Source: Pleurotus ostreatus/Saccharomyces cerevisiae fusant | Taxonomy: Eukaryota > Opisthokonta | DNA length: 64,000 nucleotides | Reading direction: 5' to 3' | NCBI GenBank assembly: GCA_024196135.1 | Contig: JAMQCK010000027.1 | Span: forward strand, 62,001 to 126,000 | Part shown: positions 45,051 to 56,920 of the stretch, one piece after another | Layout: each line of letters opens with the position of its first letter | Position numbering within the stretch: position 1 is the first letter of the stretch | Program-made: the position numbers and the translations under genes | The notes under the pieces: model-generated | The model's database searches: none | What the model saw: only the letters and a program-made list of their open reading frames with translations | What the model was told of the DNA's origin: nothing

Positions 45051-45523
45051 ACCGGCGCACCTCTTGACACTGCGCGCGCTCGAGCGCAGCGCTATGTGGG
45101 GGACGGGGCCGTGAAGGGTGCCGGCGAGATATTATCAGTTGAGAATGCTTTCTTGGGTCGAGCATTGCTTTGCTATCTTGGACAATCTATCATTATTGGG
45201 TTCCGGGTGTACATGGCTACTGTACTGTACTAGTATCGGTAAAGTTGTCGGTGCTGCTGTGTAAATTATATCCTGTCGTTCACTCATGCATATAGTTCTA
45301 GTTCGGAGTTTCGTTCGGGGTAGTAACTGGGGTGTTGGGTCAGAAATGAGGTGTGAGTTCTTCCACTGTCAGACGTGGCCTCCACTATTCGTGTTCGGCG
45401 TCGTCGGTCGTGTCATGTTCGTGCGCTCATGCAGCGCGTCAAACGGTTCGGATGGGGCGGGTTCGGCGGGCGGATGGGACGAGAGGCAACTCCGAGAAGG
45501 CCCTCAACCGCACACGAAAGAGT
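45051..45523. other. Intergenic region
   Basis: 3' flanks only; nothing recognised. Confidence 0.45.
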
Positions 45524-46294
45524 CTAAAACTCATCCATGTACGGTCGGCAGCGCTCCCAAAGCCTTGCCCACCGCCCGCCATTCCACCCTCGCACGCGCG
45601 CCCATCCGTCGTGCGGGGCCATCCGCTCCATCCACACCAGCACAGCGCACAGCGCAAAGTCGGCGTACGACACGTCGTGCCCCTGCGCCACGACCGCGTC
45701 GCCGTCGCCGTCGCCAGTATTCTTGTCCAGCACCCCGGCGAGGAAATCGAACTCGGCGCGCACGGCGGCCCACGCGGCCTCGCGCTCCGCTGGGCTGCCC
45801 GCCCCGCGCCCCGCGCCCGAATAGTGCACCTGCGTGCGCGGCGGGAGGCGCTCGTGGCTGAGGGGGACCATCACGGGCAGCAGCGAGCGCGCGAGCGTCT
45901 CCTGGACGTGGTGCACGAAGAGCGTCTGCAGCGCGCGCGAGCCCTCGGGGAAGACCGCGCGCGCGGGGTAGCGCGTCTCGAGGTACTCCAAGATCGTCGT
46001 CGCGTTCGAGAGGATGACGGGGCTCGCGCCCGCCTGCGCGGGGGTCGGGTCGACGATGACGGGCAGCGTGTACACCGAGCGGCCATCGGGGCGGCGGGCG
46101 CTGGGCGGCGCGCCGAGGGCGCGCAGCGTGGGCTCGACGTCGGGGAACTCGACCCAGATGGTGCGGTAGCGCAGCCGCTTGTAGTTGAGGATGAAGCGGA
46201 TGCGCCAGATGTTAGGCGCCCAAGGCTGGGGCGTGCTGCCCGGAACGTCATACAGCATGATCACGGGCGGGGAGTGTGCGCGCGGGCGCGACAT
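45524..46294 (-). CDS. Glutathione S-transferase, etherase-like fungal class
   Basis: This is a single-exon gene of 256 residues. The thioredoxin-like half reads IMLYDVPGSTPQPWAPNIWR, then IRFILNYKRLRYRTIWVEFP, then the cis-proline strand YTLPVIVDP and SNATTILEYLETRYP. The helical half begins with GSRALQTLFVHHVQETLARS and contains DVSYADFALCAVLVWMERM. The PWxPNxWRxRxxLNYK segment and the VEFPDVEP motif match basidiomycete GSTs related to bacterial beta-etherases. These act in detoxification of wood-derived aromatics, with a Ser rather than Tyr active site. Here the SxxPW region supplies the Ser/Thr candidate. The total lack of introns is unusual next to its intron-rich neighbours. A TATA box lies about 107 nt upstream. 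Confidence 0.88.
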   Translation of the reverse strand: MSRPRAHSPPVIMLYDVPGSTPQPWAPNIWRIRFILNYKRLRYRTIWVEFPDVEPTLRALGAPPSARRPDGRSVYTLPVIVDPTPAQAGASPVILSNATTILEYLETRYPARAVFPEGSRALQTLFVHHVQETLARSLLPVMVPLSHERLPPRTQVHYSGAGRGAGSPAEREAAWAAVRAEFDFLAGVLDKNTGDGDGDAVVAQGHDVSYADFALCAVLVWMERMAPHDGWARVRGWNGGRWARLWERCRPYMDEF

Positions 46295-46400
46295 GGTCGG
46301 TTATGCGAGGGTCAGGAAGGCCTCCGCAAAGGTCGGATAGTTGGGGTGGGCGAGGAAGTAGCAAGTTGAGGGCGAAAGAGGTGCGCCTGGTTCTGGGTGG

Positions 46401-46410
46401 CTTATATATC
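46401..46410 (-). promoter_or_regulatory. TATA box of the GST gene
   Basis: The minus strand reads GATATATAAG, about 107 nt before the start codon. Confidence 0.55.
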
Positions 46411-47530
46411 CGCTGGATCTCGACAGCCTGGAGTCAGCGTGGAGTGCGTGAAGCTGCTTGTTATTTAGTCTGCAAGGTCGGGAGCTCTGGAATGACCGAT
46501 CCTCCGTCAGCATTCGTCGACGCACGCAGCGCGTGAGTCACCAGCAGCGCAAAGAGAGCACACATCGTTCCGCGGCGCGGTACTGGGCCCGCGCGCCCCA
46601 CAATAAGAAATTGCAGTGCCGACGCCTGCGCCCGACCGCTGGACAAACGGAGCTGTACGAGAGAGAGAAGGTGTAGAACTTTGCGACGATATACCCTGCG
46701 ATGCGTGAGTCAGACGGATTAACACCCTTTTTGAAAGACGGACGCACAGCATTGGGTGACTCTGACAAAACGGTGGAAGGACGGAGGCCGACAGCGAGAG
46801 TAGCGTCAGCAACTACGTGTTGTGGTCTGAACGAGGGAAAGAAAATAGTCATAAGCTGCAGAGCATCTCCAAACGATACGTGACCCGGAGAACAAAATCG
46901 CCGCCCCGCTTCGGAATTGGAGCCGATTGCAAGAGGCAAAGCCAAGATCTGCGTGGCTCCCAGACGTATAGCGCGCAGAGAACGGTTGCTGATAGGAAGC
47001 GACCTAGTGAGACGTGTGAATAGGCGAAAGACGGGGTGATCACAAATATCACGGAGTCGACAGCTTGGTAGTAACAGGTCCATTGGGTCGCTATCTAAAG
47101 CTCAAGACCCGGCCGTCGCTGAATGACTGGAGATGTACGCTGAACAGCTCGTCGGGAAATACGTAAGATTTCGCACGGGATGAGACGAGTCAACACCGTA
47201 CCATTCACTAGGATTTTGTGGCGAGGTCTGCGGTTGACGAGCCTCTGCGACTTTAGCGCTCCAGAATTTTCCGCCACGGCTCCGACCTTAGACCTCACGG
47301 CTCTCGGTGATACTTCTGATAGGCTTGCGAGCAGGGAAGCCGCGAAGTCAGGGTGATAATCCATCGGCAGTATGCAAAATGCTCACCTAGAGCTCCATCC
47401 GCGGGTCTTCGACGTATATCCGTGAGACGACGGTGCATGGACGCGAACCTGGGGCTAGTGCGTGTTAGTGCGTCAACATCCACTCGTGAGTGTTTGCTTA
47501 CAGGGTCTTCCGTGCTCAGCGCTTTTCGTT

Positions 47531-47546
47531 GGGCGCTTAAGCGCCC
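47531..47546. repeat. Perfect 16-nt palindrome
   Basis: The sequence gggcgcttaagcgccc is its own reverse complement, and agcgctta follows a few bases later. Confidence 0.9.
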
Positions 47547-49040
47547 GACGAGCGCTTAACAGATACGCAAGAGCGGCTTGGGCCGATGAGGTACTTGAAA
47601 GACGCAGAGGTCATCGAAGAGTGGCTGCAGGTGTATGGCGAGGCAGTTAACCTGCCAACAAAGAGAAAGACAAGGGTAGATTGCGCGCTACAATATTTTG
47701 CAGTGTTTGCAGGCCTTTCAACACCCCTGAGAGCCGTCTCATCTTTCGAGCGCGGTATTTTAGAGAGACATTCCGCAGTAGATAAGGCATTCATCATTCT
47801 ACGGAGTAGAGGGAGGACCAGCAGAGCGGAAGAATCGAACTCGAGCGGGAGAGGTGGGTGGCAGCGCCGAACAAGGCCGACAATTGCCTGCCGGAGACGA
47901 CCCGGCAAGTTCCGATATCGGCACCTGACATTGTGACCAGTCGTAACGCTCGCACCCCGGGTCACGTTTGCACCTGCGACGTGCGTTGCGTTTCCATGTC
48001 TTTCTCCCGGCCATACCGGGGTCTCAGAGCGCGATCCTGACTCCAAGGCCCGCGATCGAGAGGAGGCCGAACATGCGGGGAGGAGGAGCGGGGAGCGTGA
48101 GATGTGGCGATTCAGACGATGGATAGTTCGAGAGTTCATAAAGTGGAGGTCGTGGAGTCGACAAGAAATTGCTCGAGAAAGGGACGAGAACGAGGCCAGG
48201 GCAGCTAGGCGAGAGACGGCCTTCAGAAACGCAGAGAGATACCAGAAGAGTCCACTCAACCGCTTCGAAAGTCATGGGGCAGGTGAGCATCCCCAAATGC
48301 CCAAATGCGGCAGCCGTGCAAATCGCACGACGGTCGGTCGAGATGAGCCCTTGGTCCATGCGGCTGGGATGACCGGCTGATAGGGATGGCGTGCCTACCT
48401 CGATTCGTGGTTCGCGTAGTTCTTGGATGCCCACAGAACATGAGATAGGTGCCGCGTTTGAAGACTGAATACAAGCGAGGAATCTCGACGAAGTTCAAGG
48501 ACGTTGCGGGGCAGCTTGTGACCGGCAGGTACGGTGAAAGTGATTGTAGGGAGGTCCATAAGCGGAGCATTGCGCGGTTACCCGGTAGTCCACCATATGC
48601 GGAGGCCTTCCCTCCAGAACCAATGGTGGACTCGTGCAGTGCCTTCCGAGGCCCATAACCAATGAAAACAAGGCCTTTGAAAATTTCGCCGAGGGCCTAT
48701 GAGGAGAGCTAGACACCAGACTGAGAATATTGAGGAAATTGTCGAGTAGTCGTTCCCCGTCGTAGAGTAGGTAGAAGAGAGAGAGTAAGTAAGTAGACCC
48801 TCCATGGGGGAAGCACTCGGTCTTCCTGCGACATCCACAAGCATTTCAAACCAAACTTTCGTTCCGACGTCTAATTCTTCCTCCGAGATCTGACATCATG
48901 ATCTGGAATAAAGGAATTTCTGCAATCTACGATCCCGGACAAAACCTTTCTCGAAACTTCGAAGTCGCCACTAGCCGCTGGCGCATAATACCCACGGCGA
49001 CCGTCTATGGTCCCAGCAGCGCGTCTTTGTCCCGACTCTC

Positions 49041-50494
49041 ATGCACCAGGAGCATGCACAACAACTGACTGACAGCCGCTCATTATCCAGACTCGCGCTT
49101 CTGCCCGTCGAGATCCTCGACCATGTCGCCCAGCACCTTGCCTTGCGCGACAAGTTAGCGCTCGCGTCCTCCTCCCCCCACTTCAACGACCTCTGCACCC
49201 GCCTAATATACCGCTCCATCGAGCTCTCGAGCTGGCCGCAGGTGTTGCGCTGCTGCCGGACGCTGCTGAACAGTCCGCGCACCGCCCAGGCCGTCCGATC
49301 ACTCAGCATCTCGCTCGAAAGGTGCGCATCAATTCGCGGAGCGCTTGGCACGATTAACAAATGTTTACTCGTCTAGCCCCCCACCGCCACTGCTGCAGGC
49401 AGCGTACAGGACGCTCTCGACGGCGCTGCGGAGGCTGGAGCGGCTCAAGACGCTGTACGTCGCCGCCCCGCGCGATGCGTACTTCTCCATCGTGCTCGCC
49501 CCCTGCCGCTTCGAGCACCTCGTCAGCCTCACACTGTCCCTCCCCATCCCCCGCGCCTTCACCGCGTTCCTCGCACGCCACGATGGCCTACACGCACTCC
49601 AGATCCATCCGACCGTGCAGGCCACGGACCTCGCCTCCGTCCCGACCATCGCGCTTCCCGCACTGCGCACCCTCGTAGCGCCGCAATTGTGGCTCCCCAA
49701 GCTCGTCGGCGCCGCCGCCCACCTCGAGTACGTCGCGATACTGTGGGACCCGCGCGTGCCGGGCGACCCGCACGCGCTGCTCGCCACCGTAGGCGCCCCG
49801 ACGACGCTCGTGAGCGTGAGTCACGGATGGCGCGTGGACGTCGTCGATGCCGCTGCCGACGCGCTCCCGGGGCTCGTCGCCCTCATCCTTCGCTCCTCGG
49901 ATCCCAACGAGGACACGAAGGTGTGTACTCACGTGCGGCATCGTCGGCGTTACGCTCATCCCCCTCCCTCAGGCGCTCCTTGACGGGCTTGAGCGCGGTT
50001 TACCATGCTGGAAGCAGCTAGCGCGCCTGGACGTGAGCTTCGACTCGGAGCCGTCGCGCGAGCAGCCCAAGCCGCCAACAGAGGCCGCGCTCGAGGCCGG
50101 CTTTACTGTCGTCACGCGCCTTGGCTCGCTCTGCCCCTCTCTTAAACGTTGTTCTCTCCCTGGTGCGTGCCTCGCACCTGCTCCCTTGGCGCCCGCCCCA
50201 AACCAGGATGCCCATTCCGCTCGTGTAGGCAAGGCGTCGTGGGCACGTCCGGTTTCGCTCGAGAACGCATGGTTCCCGCAGGTCGCGCCAGCGCAGAAAT
50301 ACAAGTTCATCGCGATGGGAATCTTTTCGGGCCGGTATCCGCCGGCCATACTCGCCAGCGCGGGGATCATGACCGAGGCGCAGACGGAGGCGCTGCGCGA
50401 CGACGTGCAGCAGCTGCGCGAGACGGGCCTCACGGCGCGGCAGATAGCGGAGATGGTGACTAGCTTGATGCTCAGCAAGAGGGAGCGGTGGTGA
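49041..50494 (+). CDS. F-box-like protein
   Basis: F-box proteins link substrates to Skp1-cullin ubiquitin ligases. Three exons (49041-49321, 49377-49920, 49973-50494) join to 448 residues. The F-box lies near the N-terminus: LALLPVEILDHVAQHLALRD followed by KLALASSSPHFNDLCTRLIY. The middle has leucine-rich stretches (LVSLTLSLPIPRAFTAFLA, LHALQIHPTV, LARLDVSFD) of the kind found in basidiomycete F-box/LRR-like families. The C-terminus is helical (EAQTEALRDDVQQLRETGLT). The region 50160-50265 is Pro/Ala-rich and could hide an extra intron, though the frame stays open. Substrate unknown. Confidence 0.78.
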
Positions 50495-51880
50495 GGCGGC
50501 GCGGGGTGCGTGGTGTGCGCGTTGGGCGCGTTGGGCGCATCATGAGTGTGGCCGTCACGTCATGTGGGCGCGACAATGGTGCCGTCCGTACTTTCCGTTG
50601 CCTCACTGCGTCCTGCCTCTGCGTTTGCTCATTGCGCAGGTACAGGACGTCTTCAACGAATGGGAGCTCGGCCACATAGGGCTGCACATCGTCGCTCGAC
50701 ACCGGGATTGATGTCGGCTGTCAACGGTCATATTTGCGTCGGCTGTCAATGGTCATATCTGCATCGTTTCTCGCCTACGCCTCCGCCACCACACACACGA
50801 CACGCATTTTCATCACCTACTCATGACCCGCCTCGCCATACATGATGCACATCGTTACACGCACACGATACACACGGACACGCCACGGAAATATTCTATA
50901 CGGGCCTTGTCCTCTTGTATGGGACCCGCTTAGAAAGTTACGGTCGAATGTAACCTCATGCTCTCGATATACAGTGACTATACTCACGGCCGGGTCATGA
51001 TATACTCACTAGGCCATGACCATACTCATGGCAAAGCCTTGTCTATACTCAGAGCCTCGGCTGTTGGCGTGGCAGTTTGGTGGGAGGAGTTGTCTACTAT
51101 CTTCTTCGTGCCTTATATTCGCTTATTCACCTCCTACCCTACTGCAAGTATAATTGCTTACAGCCTATAGCTATATCACCCACCGTACGTCTATTGTTGA
51201 ATACATCACTGACCAATATTCTGACCATCCACCTAGCTCCTCTTCTCGATGCCCAGGCATCGTGATTGAGAGTACATTGTGGATATGCGCTAGGCACAGC
51301 GCAGCTGATGTTCACTTTCTATTGAAAGATTGCTTTTGTCACTGTCAGACCCTGGCTGACGCTGACAATGTCACAGAAGCATTGCTATTGATCCATATTT
51401 GGAAAGAATGGGTTACCATCCCCGAAAAGGCAATTATTGGTTGTTCGCGTTCATACATATATCACTCTTGGCCAGCTGCTTGACTATATTTATTCGCGGG
51501 CTGAGATAACTCTTGTTGTGGGGTCTCGTCTCAAGGCGAAGCATGCGCGCCTCGCCGTCTTGTGCGACCGCGCTGTTGTGTGCTTGACGCCACTGCATGG
51601 TAGTCTTTAATTGACGCACGGGTCTCGAGGACGCGACTGAACGGTGGTCACTGTGCAGAATGCAAGAAACGCCTGAGCCCAGCCACAACCGTGACAGATT
51701 CAGAGGTCGACGCGTGTTCATGAAGTTGAACATGCATCGTGCTCGACAACGTGATAGCAACGTGATCGCGCCGGCGAACGCGATCAGCATATCTTGCCCT
51801 GAACCACCATCTATACGCTAGCTGCATGGTCTAAACCCCGCCATTCACACCCCGCAACACGTCCCCCTGTAGCCTAATGC
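50495..51880. other. Intergenic region
   Basis: AT content rises from about 50900. Short repeated phrases occur (actatactcacggccgggtc / catgaccatactcatggc). No gene recognised. Confidence 0.5.
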
Positions 51881-54800
51881 ATGTCTCACTCATGGAGAAG
51901 TCGAAAAGCGCGTCTCTCAGAGCTTCTGCGGAGCGAAGGTGACGAGGAGGCCGACGGGCTGGCCCTGGATCGCCTGCTTCACGGCCAGAATGTAATTGGG
52001 AGGACTTGTGCGTGGCAATGCAATACCTTGTCGGTGGCTTTACTGACGGAGAAACCATTCACAGCGCGCACCGCAGAGATCGACGCGATCCGGTTTCAGA
52101 ACAAGGATCTGAAGGTGCTTGGAACGCTGGAATTTGGTCAATTCGGCGTGGTGCGTCCTCTGGATACCTAGCAATGTCTCCGACTGAAAAGGGAACCAGG
52201 TCGATGTCGTGAACTGCCGTATGGACGGGCGCGTCTACATTCGCAAGTCCATCGAGAAGCAGATCGCGCTGCGCAACCGACAGGTGCGTACGCTACACCT
52301 TCATACCCTTCATTCACTAAACCGCATCCCAGCAATGCTTCCCTCAACTCGAACGCGACCTCCTCGTACGCGCGCGCCTGTCGCAGACAGCCTGGGCGCC
52401 ACATCTCGTCTGCGCCTTCCAAACCCTCACACATCTCAACCTCATCATGGACTACGCCGAAGGGGGCACCCTCTGGGACGTCCTCGAGTCCAGCCCGCAC
52501 GACGGGCGCATCCCCGAAAGCGACCTCAAGTGGTGGACCCCGCAGCTCGTGAGCGCGATTCACTGGTGCCATTCGCAGGGCTTCGCGCACAGGTAGCTTC
52601 CGCATGCCCCGCACGCGATCCTCCGAGAGCGCTAACGCCGCCCCCAGGGACATCAAGCCGCACAACTTCGTCCTCACCCAGTCCGCGCACGTCCAGCTCA
52701 TCGACTTCGGCTCCGCCGCGCCGCTGCTGCCGCCCTGCGAGGACGGGAGCCAGCGGATCGCGAAGCGGTACTGTTTGGTGCCGTGCGGGACGTGCGACTA
52801 CATCTCTCCCGAGATCCTGAACGCGCACGAGCAGGCGCTCGTCGCGCTCGAGATGGAGGACGAGGGCGCGAGCGGGCCCGCGGAGGGGTACGGGCGCGAA
52901 TGCGACTGGTGGAGCTTGGGCGCGATGTTGTACGAGCTCGCGTACGGCGTCGCGCCGTTCTTTGCCAGGGATGTCGGGCAGACATACGCGAAGATCATGA
53001 ATCACAAGGTTTGTCGGATCCTCGTAGCACAGAGCCGGTTGACAGCTGCGTGACAGAGGAGCTTGAGGATGAAGATGAGCGTGCCGCTGTCGGCCGCGTA
53101 TTGCGACCTGCTTAAGCGGCTGCTCACGGATGCGGAGTTCCGCTTAGGCAGGCTGAGCGTGCAGGAGATCATTGCGCATACATTCTTCGAGGATGTGGAT
53201 TGGGTGTCTTTGCCTTCAAGTACGCCTTTGCACTACCAGGGTTATGCTCCTCTTCCTGATCAATGCTTGCGCAGGTTCACCGCCACCCGGGATTCACCTG
53301 CCCCAGTTTGCGTACAACGAGCAGCCAGCGGTCTCAGTGACTGCCAGCCCATCCTACGCAGACCTCTCCAAGTCGCAGGGCTTCCGCTTCAGCGCGCTCT
53401 TCCAGTCTTCCAGCGATGCAGCCCCATCTACCGGCGCACCTTCCATGCACCAATCTACCGGCGCCCCCTCCATGCTACAATCCTCCATCGGCTCCGCCTC
53501 CTCCACTTCCAGCGACCAAACCGCCGCCTTCATCGGCTTCTCCTGGGGACCTCCCATCGACGCCTTCCCTACCCAACAACCATCCTCACCCGTGCACAGT
53601 ACCCCACTCCGCCTACCCTCGTCGACACCCTCCCTCTTCACCCCAGGGCCGCCCTCCCATCTCACTCCCGCACCACCTACCTTCAGGATGCAGACGCCTG
53701 GTCCCTTACCGGCTCGCTCGGCCTCCGCGCCTGTCCCGCACGCATTCATCACCCCCCTGCGCGGCGTCACCAATAATGGTGTCTCCCATACCGCGCCCCC
53801 TAGCACCATCCGTCGCAGCGTCCTCCCGCCGCGCAGCTCGCAGACTGCACGCCGCACTATCTCAGACCGCGAAGCCATGCGGCTGCTCGTCGACTGCGTC
53901 GGGATGTCCGCGCGGAAGCGTGTTTTGGATAGTGGGCGGAAACCACGATTACTCAAGGATTTGGGTGGCGGGTTTGGGTCGCTGAAGAAAGCGCTACGGT
54001 TCGAGGAGCCGCCGGAGTTTTCGTTGAACTCGAAGTCGGGGGCGAGCGGGAACTCCAGGTCGGGTAGTGGGAATGAGGAGAGCGGGAACGAGGAGAGCGT
54101 GGACGAGCCGACGCCACGGCCGGCGCGTCGAATACCACCGCCCACGCTCGTCGTACCGCCCCTCGCGGACAAGCGCGTGCCCCTCAACGTGGGCTTCAGC
54201 GACGAGACGATGCATATCGATGACCCTCGAGGTTACGACTCCCATGGCTATCGTTCTGCAGACGACAGCTCGCTCACACCTCTCGAGACCGACACGGAAA
54301 CAGAAACCGAGTCAGAGGGCCCGCCGAGTCCGAGCCCGCGCCCCGGCTCTGCGCTTAGCAGAAGTCGAAGCCAGACACCGACGCTAACGAGCACGTTCCT
54401 GCGCAGCGCGACGCCAACGCTGAATGCGTTCGCCTTCCAGCGGAGCGCGTCGCTGGGCGCGCCGACGCCGACCGCGCAGTCGTTCTCGCTGGCGGGGATG
54501 GGTAAGGTAGAGAGGAGTCTGGGCGGGGAGTCCGTAAGGTCGGCTGCGTCGGGGCCGAGGGTGGCGTCGGGGTCGAAGTTGGTGCCGGGCTCGAAACTGG
54601 CGTCAGGGTCGAAGCCTGCGTCGGGGTCGAAGCCGGTGACGGGCTCGAAGCTAGCGCAGAGTTCGAAGTTAGCATCGGAGACGAGGGTGGCCGCGTCGGG
54701 GTCGGGGTTGAGGGAGTCCAAGGGTAGCAGGCCGGCGCAAACGCGGCGGGGCAGTGCGCCTTTGCTCAACGCGCCGCCCTCCGGGCCATCTGCACCTCTC

Positions 54801-55097
54801 GCGACTTCAACTCCTAGACCGAGGCGGCGAGCATCGGATGCGGATAGACGGGCGCCAGAACCCTGTAGGAAGACGGTCGAGGTCAACACGACCGCTAACG
54901 ACGAAGATCAACGACGACGTCCCCCCGAGCGTGCGCGACATACCCCAGAGCGCACGCGCCACACTCGGTCCGTATCCACGACGACGTTCACCGACGAGGG
55001 CTTCGAGTCGCTCGAGTTGCGCTACACCCAGCTCGTGCGGGACATCAAGGCGATAGAAAGCAGATTGGGGCTGCTGACCACTGGGACGGTGAAATAA
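51881..55097 (+). CDS. AGC-like serine/threonine kinase with long C-terminal tail
   Basis: Six exons (51881-52150, 52200-52283, 52333-52592, 52648-53008, 53057-53219, 53275-55097) give 986 residues with consistent phase. The kinase domain spans about residues 75-380. It has the Gly-loop [15 protein letters not shown], the ATP lysine in VYIRKSIEK, hinge LIMDYAEGG, catalytic loop [16 protein letters not shown] in [11 protein letters not shown], and the activation segment [14 protein letters not shown]. An insertion ([14 protein letters not shown]) sits before [13 protein letters not shown]. These features suit the AGC group near NDR/DMPK/citron kinases, but I cannot assign an orthologue. The 590-residue tail is Ser/Pro/Thr-rich with GSKL/GSKP six-residue repeats and ends in a short coiled segment ([20 protein letters not shown]). 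No classic AGC hydrophobic motif is evident. Confidence 0.87.
54564..54685 (+). repeat. Coding 18-nt repeat in kinase tail
   Basis: Seven imperfect copies of an 18-nt unit (tcgaagctggcgtcggg-like) encode xxGSKL/P repeats. Confidence 0.85.
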
Positions 55098-55384
55098 GAG
55101 GGTTGGATACATAGCTCGCGCATTCCCCTGCATAGACTCTGGGCTCCTACCTGACACTCACATTCTGTACATGCCGCATATTCTCTGAACGTATATACCG
55201 CACATTATTTCACTGTACACTGTCCCTGTTGTACGCTAGTACCACTGCGCATATCGAGCTGATGCATGATGAGCTCAATATACTGTCCGTCTTCATCTTT
55301 GGTCGCCAACTCCTTCGACTCCTCCCTATCTCCGTGGCACGTCGACGTCGTCCGACAGTATCATCCCCACCAAGACCGTGACGC
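55098..55384. other. Convergent 3' region
   Basis: 3' flanks of the kinase and of secreted paralogue A; nothing else seen. Confidence 0.45.
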
Positions 55385-56247
55385 TCAGGGCAGGGGTACG
55401 ACCTGCAGGACTACCCCGTAGCAATTCTTGGAATCCTTGTCCGGCGAGGAAATATTGTAATAGACCACGTTCTTGTTCCAGTAGTCCCCGGTCGGGCACA
55501 GCGACCAAAGAGGATCCTGCCCATTTGGGACAAGCGTCGCATACTTGTGATGGTGAGCTGTGCGTGGAGTGAGCTAGTGTGCGGGCATAGAGTGGGACAG
55601 GATGGACCGGGATAGGATAGAGCGAGACGGATGAATTCAGCGGAAGCACTCACTCGCATGAATTGCAGTGTACACATCATGCTCGACGGCTCCCCACCAG
55701 CTCCCTGATACCCAAGTCATTTTTTCGCCTGAGGTAATCGTCGACGCGTTGGTGTCCCTGTTCCCGCGTGGACTTAGTGATACACGCTACACTGAAGACA
55801 GCACAAAAGCACGCACCACGAGCCGCTACTGGAATAAGCGCGCAAGGCTCCGTTGACTAGCCCGAGACTGGGAAAGACGTCGACGTGCACGGATGACCAC
55901 GTCTAGTGCACGTCGGGAAGCGATCAGCCTAAGCAAGTGATAGCGCAGAGAAGTCGTCGACTCACCGACGTGGAAAATCCGCCTGAGCCATGGACGTAAT
56001 CTAGGCAGAGGTCAGCGTGTGCAAAGTTAGGCTCACTGAACGAGGTCATACAGTCATAGCCGAGGACCAGGGGCACGCCGGTGTCGTTGGCATTCGGGAG
56101 GGTCGTGTTCAGCGCAGCAAGCGTGAAATTATACGGCAGCGACTTCAGTGGGGCAGAAGTCGTCGTCACTGGCTGTGCAGCAGCAGCTGGGGCCAGGAAA
56201 GCAGAGATGGCAAGCCCGACGAAGAGCGTAAGAAGGTTGGTCTGCAT
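55385..56247 (-). CDS. Secreted protein family, paralogue A
   Basis: Exon 1 (56247-56052) encodes a signal peptide (LFVGLAISAFLAPAAAA) and the family signature LPYNFTLAALNTTLPNANDT, followed by GVPLVLG. Exon 2 (56000-55966) is short (YVHGSGGFSTS). Later exons read FPSLGLVNGALRAY, then DTNASTITSGEKMTWVSGSW with DVYTAIHA, then HHHKYATLVPNGQDPLWSLC. The end is NCYGVVLQVVP, with the stop at 55385. Two cysteines (LCP and NCY) are shared by all three paralogues and could form one disulfide; several N-glycosylation sites (NxT/S) are present. I do not recognise a named domain. The position next to paralogues B and C in the last 6 kb shows local expansion. A role at the cell surface or outside the cell is inferred from the signal peptide only. 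Confidence 0.82.
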
Positions 56248-56334
56248 GGTGAGCTTGTGAAGTTAAGATGGTTCAGATGCTGAGTGGCTGGTGGGCAGTC
56301 GTTGGTGAGCAAAAAAGCTGAGCGGTCGGGTACG

Positions 56335-56342
56335 CTCTTATA
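56335..56342 (-). promoter_or_regulatory. TATA box of paralogue A
   Basis: The minus strand reads TATAAGAG, about 88 nt upstream of the start codon. Confidence 0.6.
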
Positions 56343-56365
56343 GTGGAGGAAAATCATCTAGCTCG

Positions 56366-56379
56366 TCCAGGAATACGTT
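56366..56379 (-). promoter_or_regulatory. Promoter element shared by paralogues A and B
   Basis: The minus strand reads AACGTATTCCTGGA, about 120 nt before the start. Paralogue B has AACGATATTCCTGGA at a similar distance. Confidence 0.45.
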
Positions 56380-56920
56380 GACAAGCGGTCGTTGAAAACC
56401 CCCGTCCATCCTGCCTTTCCATCAGGCGCGGGTCGGTAGTATAACGGGCGCGACGGCGATGGACTTGCTGACGAGAGGGTAAATCTGCACGCTGGCGAGA
56501 GGGTAGATCTGCACGCCGAGGGTTGGTGTACGGGTTTGAGATGACAGCTGTCGGGTATGGCCCCCGCGGCTGACTTGCGCTGAGCTCACCATTGCGTACC
56601 ACTCTCAAGAGTTGCTAGCAGTGGAAGAAAGTGAACATTGCGTGACTGCGCGCCCGGCAGCTTCCGAAAGGATCACGTGAGATGGACCTACAGGTATACA
56701 CCTGCGCTTCGCATTGGCTTCGCAGCAGGCAATAGCGATTGAATCAAAGTACACAAAATAGAGGGTGATGCGACTCCTGTTTAGGATTTTCTGCTTCAAC
56801 ACAGATTCCTCAAAATTCACAAGTAAATATCTACCGTTCTCTCTGAACACCGACCGTAACATTGATCCCATCCTTTTCCACCTCTTTCACTCCGATGGCA
56901 TTCCCATCGACATCAGCCTT

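Larger units (their letters stand above)
46295..49040. other. 2.7-kb stretch without a convincing gene
   Basis: This includes the GST promoter. A plus-strand frame at 47586-47936 (MRYLKDAEVIEEWLQVYGEA) and minus-strand frames at 48024-48716 have coding-like patches, but I could not join them into a recognisable protein. A perfect 16-nt palindrome lies at 47531-47546. Confidence 0.45.
56248..56920. other. Spacer between paralogues A and B
   Basis: This holds the promoter of A and the 3' flank of B. A short duplicated phrase (gacgagagggtaaatctgcac / ggcgagagggtagatctgcac) lies at about 56470-56515. No gene. Confidence 0.5.

Noticed and set aside
46538..48716. Possible P450 or transposase remnants
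   Set aside because: I tried to read several minus-strand frames but found no haem-binding, DDE or other conserved motif.
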